The translations under genes were made by a program, and so were the position numbers. A DNA stretch of 64,000 nt, taken from positions 310,001 through 374,000 of the forward strand of contig CABJAM010000007.1 of NCBI GenBank assembly GCA_902363555.1, given 5' to 3'. The notes beneath the pieces are model-generated. The model searched no databases. It saw nothing but the letters and a program-made list of their open reading frames with translations, and was not told the origin of the DNA. Source of the DNA: Lachnospiraceae bacterium. Its GTDB lineage: Bacteria; Bacillota; Clostridia; Lachnospirales; Lachnospiraceae. This document shows positions 43,793-51,485 of the stretch, in pieces (within the stretch, counting starts at the first letter, position 1; the number at the start of each line of letters is the position of its first letter).

Positions 43793-43871
43793 GCCCCATC
43801 GCATGATTCTCGCTCCGAACTTCAGCCACGACAATCGAGCTGAAATCCAAAGCAGAATCATGCGCTGGGGC
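43793..43871. terminator. Large nested hairpin between convergent units
   Basis: GCCCCATCGCATGATTCT and its inverted copy at 43854-43871 match at 17 of 18 positions; inside, TTCAGC pairs with GCTGAA. It separates the PIN gene from the convergent xdhC. Confidence 0.7.
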
Positions 43872-43900
43872 GTTCCGCTACCCCCAGGGAATAACGCCGC

Positions 43901-44374
43901 CTACTCGTTCAACACCTTCTCCACCGCATTCACAATATTATGATACCCGGTGCACCGGCAGAGATTTCCTGCCATATGGGCCTTGATGGCATCCCGGTTC
44001 AGCTTCTCGCCCTTTTCCATAAGCACCACCGCCGACATAATAAATCCCGGCGTACAGAAGCCACACTGGATCGCGCCCTCCTCCATGAAAGCCTCCTGAA
44101 TTTTGGACAGCTCTCCATTTGGACCCGTCAGGCCCTCCAGGGTGCGGATATTTTTACCATTGGCCCAGACGGCCATATAAATACAGGAATCGTATGTCTC
44201 GCCGTCGATGATCACCGTGCAGGCGCCGCACTCGCCAACCTCACAGCCCTTCTTCACCGAGGTCAGACCCAGGCGGTTGCGCAGCATATCCAGCAGCGAT
44301 TCCCGCACATCCACATATTCCTCAATTTCCCTGCCATTGACGATACACCGTACAAGCTGCATATTTTTACCCAT
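43901..44374 (-). CDS. xdhC: Xanthine dehydrogenase-type 2Fe-2S subunit
   Basis: 157 residues. Two [2Fe-2S] clusters: CEVGECGACTV plus YDSC (plant-type), and CGFCTPG plus LCRCTGYHN. It passes electrons from the molybdenum subunit to FAD. Start 44374 follows GGAGGTG and overlaps the FAD subunit gene. Third gene of the xdhA-xdhB-xdhC operon, which should oxidise hypoxanthine and xanthine or a related purine. Confidence 0.93.
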   Translation of the reverse strand: MGKNMQLVRCIVNGREIEEYVDVRESLLDMLRNRLGLTSVKKGCEVGECGACTVIIDGETYDSCIYMAVWANGKNIRTLEGLTGPNGELSKIQEAFMEEGAIQCGFCTPGFIMSAVVLMEKGEKLNRDAIKAHMAGNLCRCTGYHNIVNAVEKVLNE

Positions 44375-45251
44375 GACAGACACCTCCATCCTCCAGTGCT
44401 CTGGCAAGCGCCCGCCGGGCGATTTCCCCGCCGATCTGAAGGCGGAACGCCTTGGATGCACGCCAGGAATCTCTTGGATTTATTTCCTCGCGCACAGAAT
44501 TTTCAATCAGTGAAAGAAGTCCTTCATCCACCGGGCGGCCTTTTAACTTATCCTCCGTCATTTTACAGCGAAACGGCACAGGCGCAGCAACGCCAAAGGT
44601 GATTTTTATATCATCCACGCGATTATTTTCACGATCCACCTTTACCACCACGCTGCATCCCAATGTGGCAATATCCATAGCGTTTCTCATGGAATATTTA
44701 ATATAATGACCGCAATAGCCCTCATAGTTTTCTTTCGGTATCACGATGTGAGTCACCAGCTCATCGTTATTCAGATGTACCCGCCCGGGCCCGGCATAAA
44801 AATCCTCTACCGGCACAAGCCGCGCGCCGTCACGGTTGACGATGCGCACTCTACCGCCCAGGGAAAATACTGTGGGCGCACTGTCGGCGCTGACCGCGCC
44901 ATTGCATATATTTCCGCCAATGGTGCCGATATTGCGCACCTGGGGGCCGCCCACCTGGTCCACGGCCCGGCCCAGCACCGGAATATATTTCTGTATGATC
45001 GGGTCGGCCGTGACATGGGAAAATGACGTGGCCGCTCCGATATAGATATCTCCCTCCGGACTTAATGTAACACCGTGAAGCTCCGGAATATCCCGGATGC
45101 CCACAAGCGTACAGCCGGCAATTTTGCCTTCCCGGATACGGATGAGCACATCTGAACCGCCGGCAATTATTTTTGCTGATGGATGCGCCGCCAGCAATTC
45201 CAGCGCTTCTTCCACGCTGGCTGCATTATAATAATTTTCGATATCGTACAT
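44367..45251 (-). CDS. xdhB: Xanthine dehydrogenase-type FAD-binding subunit
   Basis: 294 residues. The FAD-binding motifs of the CO-dehydrogenase/XDH medium subunit are present: IIAGGSDVLIRI and RNIGTIGGNICNGAVSADSA. It overlaps xdhC and follows xdhA by 11 bp. Part of the same three-subunit enzyme. Confidence 0.92.
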   Translation of the reverse strand: MYDIENYYNAASVEEALELLAAHPSAKIIAGGSDVLIRIREGKIAGCTLVGIRDIPELHGVTLSPEGDIYIGAATSFSHVTADPIIQKYIPVLGRAVDQVGGPQVRNIGTIGGNICNGAVSADSAPTVFSLGGRVRIVNRDGARLVPVEDFYAGPGRVHLNNDELVTHIVIPKENYEGYCGHYIKYSMRNAMDIATLGCSVVVKVDRENNRVDDIKITFGVAAPVPFRCKMTEDKLKGRPVDEGLLSLIENSVREEINPRDSWRASKAFRLQIGGEIARRALARALEDGGVCHG

Positions 45252-45262
45252 ACGCTCACCCC

Positions 45263-47545
45263 CTATGCGTCCAATAAGCCTGCTGCCTTAAAAGCTTCAA
45301 AGCAGCGCTGCGGTGACAATGGAATTTCATTAATAGCCACACCGGTAGCGTGGAGCACAGCATTTCTGATGGCCGGAGCCACAGGAATCGCCGGAGGCTC
45401 ACCCAGCGCCTTATTTCCATAAGGTCCGGTAGGATCTTCCAGTTGTACAAAATCCACAGAAAGATCCGGTGCGTCCATCATCGTCTGGAGCTTGTAATCC
45501 AGCAGCGTGCCATTGAGCACCTTGCCGGTCTTTTCATCCAGAATCATCTGCTCACTCAGTCCGTAGCCCAGGCCCATGGACATGCCGCCGTGAACCTGCA
45601 TGGTGGCCAACTGAGGATTAATAAGTATGCCGCTGTCGTGAACATTGATGATATCAGTTACTTTCACCTTGCCAAGTTTTATGTCAACCTCCACCTCGGC
45701 AAAACAGCAGCCGAAGGAAATCGTATTATTCTTGACCTGCCGCGATACCTCCGCTGTGATCACCGAAGAATCCGTAAGGCTGTAATAGCTTTCCATGGCC
45801 AGAGTTTCCAGCGTCATGGCCGGCTCCCCATCCTCATAAATCTCACCGTCAGCCAGCGTCAGCTCAGCTTCCGTACCATCCAGAAGCTTCCGGGCATAAG
45901 TGAGTATTTTTTCCAATAAAAGCTGGGCGCATTCCTTGATGGCCGTGCCGGTAACATAGGTCTGTCTGGACGCGTAAGCGCCTGTATCAAACGGCGATAT
46001 ATCCGTATCCTGCACGGTTTCGATATGGATCTTCTCCACCGGCAGATGCAGTGTCTCGGCCGCCATCTGGCAAAATACCGTATCCGCGCCCTGGCCGATT
46101 TCTGTAGCCCCCAGGGCTAACTGAATGCTGCCATCCTGATTCAGCCCCATCCGGGCCCCGGCAATTTCCAGAGATATCGGATAAACGCCGGTTTTATAGC
46201 TGAACACCGCCATACCTACACCACGGCGGATATTTCCAGTCTGATCCTTATAAAGCTTTCGTTTTTCATCCCAATGGATGTAATCCCGCCCCTTCTCGAT
46301 ACAGGCCACGGCCCCGTTTGTATTGGCGGCAATCTCCTTGAGGAAAGGATCGCCGAAATAGCCGTGGTACATATTCATTAACCGGAACTCTACGGGGTCC
46401 ATGGAAAGCTTCAGGGCAATGTCGTCCATCATGGCTTCCTGGGCAAAGCAGTACTGAGGAATACCGTATCCGCGCATGGCACCGCCCACCGGCGTGTTGG
46501 TATAAACGGTATACGCCTTTGCCCGCACATTTTCCACATGGTACAAATGGCGGAATGCCGTAGCTCCATTGGCCACGATAGAATGACCGTGGGAAGCATA
46601 GCCGCCCTGGTTGGAAATGGCCACCATATCCTTGGCTACAATATGTCCATCCTTATTATATCCCGTGGTCAGCTCATATTCGATGCGATGGCGTGTACGG
46701 GTATTGTTAAATGTTTCCTCCCTGGATATATCCAGCTTCACCGGACGGCCGCCGACCTGCGTCGTCAAAAAGGCATTGAGCGGCTCATATAAAACATCCT
46801 GTTTGTTTCCAAATCCGCCGCCGATATAAGGCTTGATAATGCGGATATTTCCCCACGGAATACCAAGCGCCTGACCGCAGACACGGCGAACGATGTGAGG
46901 GATCTGGGTGGAGGTCACAATGACGATCCGGCCCTTTTCCATATATGCGTAACTCACCGGTGTTTCCAGGTGACAGTGCTGCACCATAGGCGTCTTATAA
47001 ACCGCCCGGTACACCTCGTCGGAAGCTTCAAAGCCTCCGTCCACATCACCGATCTCATACTGGCTCTGAGCCAGAATATTATCCGGCTTCTCCGTGTGGA
47101 CCGGAACCGTCGCGCCTTCCATGGCCGTCCTGGGCTCCGTCACCACCGGGTATTCCTCATACTCCACCTCGATCAGCCGGACAGCTCTGGACGCTGCCAC
47201 CTCGTCCTCAGCGATCACCGCCGCAATATCATCCCCATAATAACGTATACGGTCTGTAAGTATCCGCCGGTCCGACACATCCTGATGGGCCGTTTCCACG
47301 GACCACGGATGGCCCGGCGTAGGAAATGTACATTCCGGCACATCCTTAAAAGTGACAACCTTAACAACCCCCGGCAGCGCTTCCGCTTTGGACGTATCGA
47401 TACGGGTCACCCGCCCGTTACCGATGGTGGCATGACAGATCTTCGCCACAAGGCATTTGTCCAATATAAGGTCATCCGTAAACTTTGCCCGTCCGGTAAC
47501 TTTATCGTACGCGTCCACACGCACTACATTGCTGCCAACTGACAT
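45263..47545 (-). CDS. xdhA: Xanthine dehydrogenase-type molybdenum-binding subunit
   Basis: 760 residues. Molybdopterin cofactor motifs: GGGFGNKQDVLYEPL, GGAMRGYGIPQYCFAQEA, ALGATEIGQGADTVF and the C-terminal ALGEPPAIPVAPAIRNAV with the catalytic glutamate. It should hydroxylate purines; the substrate is supported by the purine riboswitch upstream. First gene of the operon; preceded by the riboswitch and a sigma-A promoter. No Mo-cofactor maturation gene is adjacent. Confidence 0.93.
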   Translation of the reverse strand: MSVGSNVVRVDAYDKVTGRAKFTDDLILDKCLVAKICHATIGNGRVTRIDTSKAEALPGVVKVVTFKDVPECTFPTPGHPWSVETAHQDVSDRRILTDRIRYYGDDIAAVIAEDEVAASRAVRLIEVEYEEYPVVTEPRTAMEGATVPVHTEKPDNILAQSQYEIGDVDGGFEASDEVYRAVYKTPMVQHCHLETPVSYAYMEKGRIVIVTSTQIPHIVRRVCGQALGIPWGNIRIIKPYIGGGFGNKQDVLYEPLNAFLTTQVGGRPVKLDISREETFNNTRTRHRIEYELTTGYNKDGHIVAKDMVAISNQGGYASHGHSIVANGATAFRHLYHVENVRAKAYTVYTNTPVGGAMRGYGIPQYCFAQEAMMDDIALKLSMDPVEFRLMNMYHGYFGDPFLKEIAANTNGAVACIEKGRDYIHWDEKRKLYKDQTGNIRRGVGMAVFSYKTGVYPISLEIAGARMGLNQDGSIQLALGATEIGQGADTVFCQMAAETLHLPVEKIHIETVQDTDISPFDTGAYASRQTYVTGTAIKECAQLLLEKILTYARKLLDGTEAELTLADGEIYEDGEPAMTLETLAMESYYSLTDSSVITAEVSRQVKNNTISFGCCFAEVEVDIKLGKVKVTDIINVHDSGILINPQLATMQVHGGMSMGLGYGLSEQMILDEKTGKVLNGTLLDYKLQTMMDAPDLSVDFVQLEDPTGPYGNKALGEPPAIPVAPAIRNAVLHATGVAINEIPLSPQRCFEAFKAAGLLDA

Positions 47546-47590
47546 AAAATCACAACCTTTCTCCAGTTCCGGTGTACAAAAATCCTCCCG

Positions 47591-47714
47591 AAAAAATAAA
47601 AAACTCCCCGCAAATCTGACCTACAAAAAGCTCCCATCACAAAGGAACCATCCATAGTCAGCTTTAGGAAGCTGGTAGAAACATCCAAACCGTTATTTTG
47701 GATTTATACAGATG
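47591..47714 (-). promoter_or_regulatory. Purine (guanine-class) riboswitch, xdh operon
   Basis: Minus strand. P1 CAUCUGUA/UAUGGAUG, P2 AUCCAAA/UUUGGAU with loop AUAACGG, the invariant GUUUCUACC junction, P3 CAGCUU/AAGCUG, and J3/1 ACUAUG with C at position 74 (guanine/xanthine type). The distal segment GUCAGAUUUGCGGGGAG (47604-47620), followed by U6AU6, pairs with the P3 arm (47657-47673) at 13 of 17 positions plus a 3-bp extension. A formed aptamer would therefore block the terminator, predicting an ON switch. Confidence 0.85.
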
Positions 47715-47740
47715 TAAAATATATGGTATTTATTTCTTAT

Positions 47741-47769
47741 ATTATAGGCGATTTGTTTCTAAAAAGCAA
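47741..47769 (-). promoter_or_regulatory. Sigma-A promoter of the xdh operon
   Basis: TTGCTT (47764-47769), 17 bp, TATAAT (47741-47746) on the minus strand, just upstream of the riboswitch. Confidence 0.7.
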
Positions 47770-47935
47770 TCCCCCAAAAAACAAAACCTTCATTTCGCCA
47801 TGGCCGGTTATTGCCCGGATTCAAAATGTGTGTTAAAATATTAGAAGTTCGATAAATCCCTTGTGGGCCATCGCCCCCGTAAAATAGTAACGAATCAATA
47901 CCACTAATATACTATATCAGAAAAGGATGAATGTT

Positions 47936-49087
47936 ATGACAAACAGCGAAAAAGCATTACAGCTCCACGAACAATGGCAGGGAAAGATTTCCACCACCCC
48001 CAAATGCCCGGTAGAAAGCCGTGAAGACCTGGCACTGGCCTATACCCCCGGCGTGGCCGAGCCCTGCAAGGTCATTGCAAAGGACCCGGAGGCCGCTTAT
48101 AAATACACATTAAAAGCCAATACTGTGGCTGTTGTCTCCGACGGCAGCGCTGTCCTCGGCCTTGGCAATATCGGCGCCAGAGCTGCCATGCCCGTGATGG
48201 AAGGAAAGGCCGCCCTTTTTAAATCCTTCGGCGATGTCAATGCATTCCCCATCTGCCTGGACACCCAGGACACAGAAGAGATCATTAAAACCGTTGTCAA
48301 CATCGCTCCGGCCTTCGGCGGAATCAATCTGGAGGATATTTCCGCTCCCAGATGCTTTGAAATCGAGGAACGTTTAAAAGAGCTGCTGGACATCCCTGTA
48401 TTCCACGACGATCAGCACGGTACCGCCATCGTGGTTCTGGCCGGCGTCATCAATGGGCTGCGTGTGACCGGCAAAAAGAAAGAGGACTGCCGCGTTGTTG
48501 TCAATGGTGCAGGCTCCGCCGGGATCGCCATTACAAAGCTTTTGCTGACCTACGGATTTAAGCATGTGACCATGTGCGACCGGTACGGAATCATTGCCAA
48601 AGGCTACGAAGGCCTGAACTGGATGCAGGAGAAAATGCTGGAAGTGACCAATCTTGAAAATAAAACCGGAACACTGGCTGATGCTTTAAATGGTGCTGAT
48701 ATTTTCATCGGTGTTTCCGCCCCAAATATCGTCACCGCAGACATGGTGGCTTCCATGAATAAGGACTCCATCCTTTTTGCCATGGCAAATCCGGTGCCGG
48801 AGATCATGCCGGACGTGGCCAAAGCCGCTGGAGCCCGTGTTGTCGGCACCGGCCGTTCCGATTTCCCCAATCAGGTAAACAATGTGGTGGCATTCCCCGG
48901 TATTTTCAAGGGCGCTCTGGAAGGACGTGCACGACAGATCACCGAGGATATGAAGCTGGCTGCCGCCGCCGCTCTGGCAAATCTTATCTCCGATGAGGAG
49001 CTGTCCGAGGACAATATCATGCCTTATGCCTTCGACCCGAGAGCCGTTGAAGCCGTTAGCAAGGCAGTCAAAGATCACATAAAATGA
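47936..49087 (+). CDS. NAD(P)-dependent malic enzyme
   Basis: 383 residues, the short prokaryotic form without a phosphotransacetylase domain. It converts malate to pyruvate and CO2. Active site: LAYTPGVAEPCK (Tyr), YTLKANTVAVVSDGSAV (Lys), NLEDISAPRCFEIE and FHDDQHGTA (metal ligands); NADP-binding loop VVNGAGSAGIA. Start 47936 behind AAAAGGATG. Coupled to the next gene by ATGA. Confidence 0.94.
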   Translation: MTNSEKALQLHEQWQGKISTTPKCPVESREDLALAYTPGVAEPCKVIAKDPEAAYKYTLKANTVAVVSDGSAVLGLGNIGARAAMPVMEGKAALFKSFGDVNAFPICLDTQDTEEIIKTVVNIAPAFGGINLEDISAPRCFEIEERLKELLDIPVFHDDQHGTAIVVLAGVINGLRVTGKKKEDCRVVVNGAGSAGIAITKLLLTYGFKHVTMCDRYGIIAKGYEGLNWMQEKMLEVTNLENKTGTLADALNGADIFIGVSAPNIVTADMVASMNKDSILFAMANPVPEIMPDVAKAAGARVVGTGRSDFPNQVNNVVAFPGIFKGALEGRARQITEDMKLAAAAALANLISDEELSEDNIMPYAFDPRAVEAVSKAVKDHIK

Positions 49088-50052
49088 GGTCCTGTGAAAC
49101 GCCAACATCCTACGCAGATGCGCTCCACCGCTGGAACGGCAAGCCTTATTATTCCCTGGACTGCCATCTGAAAAACAGATTTAACGAAAAGGTTTACAAG
49201 CTGGCCCTAGACGGCGGCTTTACCTGCCCCAACCGCGACGGTACACTGGACCGCCGCGGCTGTATTTTTTGCAGCGCTGGAGGCTCCGGCGACTTTGCCG
49301 CGAACCGCGCCCTTCCCATCGCCGAGCAGATCCGGCAGGGTAAGTCACTCTTACAAAATAAAAATACCGGCAGCAAATACATCGCATATTTTCAGGCCTA
49401 CACCAACACCTACGGTCCGGTGGACCGGCTGCGCCGTCTCTATACCGAAGCCCTGGAGCAGCCGGAGGTGGCAGCCCTGTCCATAGCCACGCGGCCGGAC
49501 TGTCTGGGCCGGGATGTGCTGGACCTTATCGAAGAGCTGAATCATATTAAGCCGGTCTGGGTAGAATTGGGATTGCAGACCATTCACGAGCCCAGCGCCG
49601 CATACATCCGCCGGGGCTATCCCCTCTCCTGCTTTGAGGAAGCGCTGGCGCAGCTCAATGAACGCAACATCGAAGTTATCGTTCACACGATTCTTGGCCT
49701 GCCCGGTGAAAGCTTTGACGCCATGGAGCAGACCGCCCGTTATCTGGCCGGCAAAAATATACAGGGGATTAAGCCACAGCTTCTCCATGTTTTGAAAAAT
49801 ACCGATCTGGCTCACGATTACGAGGAAAATCATTTTCATATACTGACGCTGGAAGAATACACAGACATACTCATCCGCTGTATCGAGGTGCTTCCGCCCC
49901 AGGTCGTTGTCCACCGCGTGACCGGAGACGGACCGAAAAGCCTGCTCATAGAACCGGCCTGGAGCGGCCATAAAAAATATGTCCTCAATGAGATCCACCG
50001 CCAGTTCAAATTACGCGGCGCCTGGCAAGGCCGCAAATATGTATCGGATTGA
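49084..50052 (+). CDS. YhcC-type radical SAM protein (TIGR01212)
   Basis: 322 residues. Cluster cysteines CPNRDGTLDRRGCIFC (spacing as in YhcC), with GGSGDFAA after it, QAYTNTYGP, VELGLQTIHEPS and VVVHRVTGDGP. Enzymatic role in this family is unclear. The start overlaps the malic enzyme stop by 4 bp. Confidence 0.9.
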   Translation: MRSCETPTSYADALHRWNGKPYYSLDCHLKNRFNEKVYKLALDGGFTCPNRDGTLDRRGCIFCSAGGSGDFAANRALPIAEQIRQGKSLLQNKNTGSKYIAYFQAYTNTYGPVDRLRRLYTEALEQPEVAALSIATRPDCLGRDVLDLIEELNHIKPVWVELGLQTIHEPSAAYIRRGYPLSCFEEALAQLNERNIEVIVHTILGLPGESFDAMEQTARYLAGKNIQGIKPQLLHVLKNTDLAHDYEENHFHILTLEEYTDILIRCIEVLPPQVVVHRVTGDGPKSLLIEPAWSGHKKYVLNEIHRQFKLRGAWQGRKYVSD

Positions 50053-50093
50053 TAGAATATTTATCTGCAAAGAAAAAGAAAGGAGACATCGAA

Positions 50094-50612
50094 ATGACGG
50101 ACACACTGACCACCTATAAACTGATCATCTTATATATGCTGGCAAAAGTGGATTTTCCCCTGACAAACTCCCAGTTATCTGAATTTATACTGGATAAAGG
50201 ATATACCAATTATTTCATACTCCAGCAGGTCATCACGGAATTATCGGAAGCCGAATTTATCCGCACAAAGCAGATCCGCAACAGCTCCCACTATTCCATA
50301 ACTCCGGCCGGCCGGGAAACGCTGGAATATTTCGGCAAAAATATCCCCGAGGCCATCCGCATGGATATCGATACCTTTCTTGAAGAACATCACTATCAGC
50401 TTCGCAATGAAAGCGAAACCATCGCCGACTACTACCAGGAAAAGCCGGATCTGTTTTTTGTCAAATGCGAGGTGCGCGAAAACGGTCACCCCCTGGTCAG
50501 CCTGACCTTAAGCGTCACCACAAAAGACCAGGCCATCGCCATATGCGACAACTGGCAAAAAAACAACGCCGAAGTCTACACCTACCTCATCCAGACACTT
50601 ATGATGAAGTAA
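50094..50612 (+). CDS. DUF4364 family protein
   Basis: 172 residues. A winged-helix-like N-terminus (KLIILYMLAKVDFPLTNSQL; SHYSITPAGRETLEYFGKNI) typical of this clostridial family of presumed regulators. Start at 50094 behind AAAGGAG. Last gene before the terminator at 50616. Confidence 0.85.
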   Translation: MTDTLTTYKLIILYMLAKVDFPLTNSQLSEFILDKGYTNYFILQQVITELSEAEFIRTKQIRNSSHYSITPAGRETLEYFGKNIPEAIRMDIDTFLEEHHYQLRNESETIADYYQEKPDLFFVKCEVRENGHPLVSLTLSVTTKDQAIAICDNWQKNNAEVYTYLIQTLMMK

Positions 50613-50615
50613 AAA

Positions 50616-50673
50616 CCGCCGCTCTCCGGGAAACCGGCACCACTTTGTGATGCGGCTTCCCGGAGAGCGGCGG
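50616..50673 (-). terminator. Terminator of the lon-yihA unit, perfect 17-bp stem
   Basis: CCGCCGCTCTCCGGGAA and its inverted copy (50657-50673) with five T on the minus strand (A-run 50611-50615). It also bounds the convergent DUF4364 gene. Confidence 0.82.
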
Positions 50674-50777
50674 CGGCCCGGATCTACCCCGGGAATGTCT
50701 CCAGAGACATTGCGCCAGCTCCGGCCGATGTCCATACCCGATCCTGTGGCCGGGCCTCGAAACACCACGATCTCTAT

Positions 50778-51398
50778 TTATTCGTCTTTGTCCTCACCTT
50801 CGCCGGGCTCCCCCAGCGCATACGTCTCGATCAGCTCCCATATCTCATCCCGCCCCTGCTTCGACAGCGCCGAAAACGGCACAATGGGCGTTCCCTCCTG
50901 CACATGCAGTGTATTTTTGATCATCTTCAAATGCTTCTGAATCTGACTGCGGTTGATCTTATCCGACTTCGTCGCCACGATCACCGGGTAAAATCCATTA
51001 TCCGTAATCCACGAATACATATGGACATCATTCTGAGATGGCTCATGGCGGATATCGATGAGCAAAAATACGAGCCGAAGCTGCATGGACTTCTGGAGAT
51101 AATTTTCAATCATCCGGCCCCATTTCGCTTTGATCTCCGTGGAAACCTTGGCATAGCCGTAGCCGGGCAGATCCACAAAATAAAGCTCATCGTTAATATT
51201 ATAAAAATTGATCGTCTGGGTCTTTCCCGGCTGCTGGGAAGTCCTGGCGTAAGACTTCCGGTTCATCAGCGCATTGATCAGCGACGATTTCCCCACATTG
51301 GATTTGCCGGCAAAAGCCACCTCCGGATGGATATTCTCCGGCAGTGTGCTTGTAATACCGCAGACCGTTTCAAGATTGACATTTTTAATCACGTGCAC
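50778..51398 (-). CDS. yihA: Ribosome-biogenesis GTPase YihA/YsxC
   Basis: 206 residues from GTG 51398. G1 AGKSNVGKSSLINAL, G3 DLPGYGYA, G4 ATKSDK. Required for 50S assembly in relatives. The start is uncertain: AAAGGGG lies 10 bp upstream of this GTG, and other GTG codons are nearby. It follows lon on the same strand, the classic clustering. Confidence 0.92.
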   Translation of the reverse strand: MHVIKNVNLETVCGITSTLPENIHPEVAFAGKSNVGKSSLINALMNRKSYARTSQQPGKTQTINFYNINDELYFVDLPGYGYAKVSTEIKAKWGRMIENYLQKSMQLRLVFLLIDIRHEPSQNDVHMYSWITDNGFYPVIVATKSDKINRSQIQKHLKMIKNTLHVQEGTPIVPFSALSKQGRDEIWELIETYALGEPGEGEDKDE

Positions 51399-51447
51399 AG
51401 GCGTCACGCCCCTTTCTATGAGCACAGTTTTGCATATATTTTCGGCA

Positions 51448-51481
51448 AAGGATGTCGGCGGGAATCCCCGCCGACATCCTT
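51448..51481. terminator. Perfect 15-bp hairpin between lon and yihA
   Basis: AAGGATGTCGGCGGG / CCCGCCGACATCCTT around 4 nt. There is no long T-run; it may attenuate rather than stop transcription. Confidence 0.55.
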
Positions 51482-51485
51482 CCCG

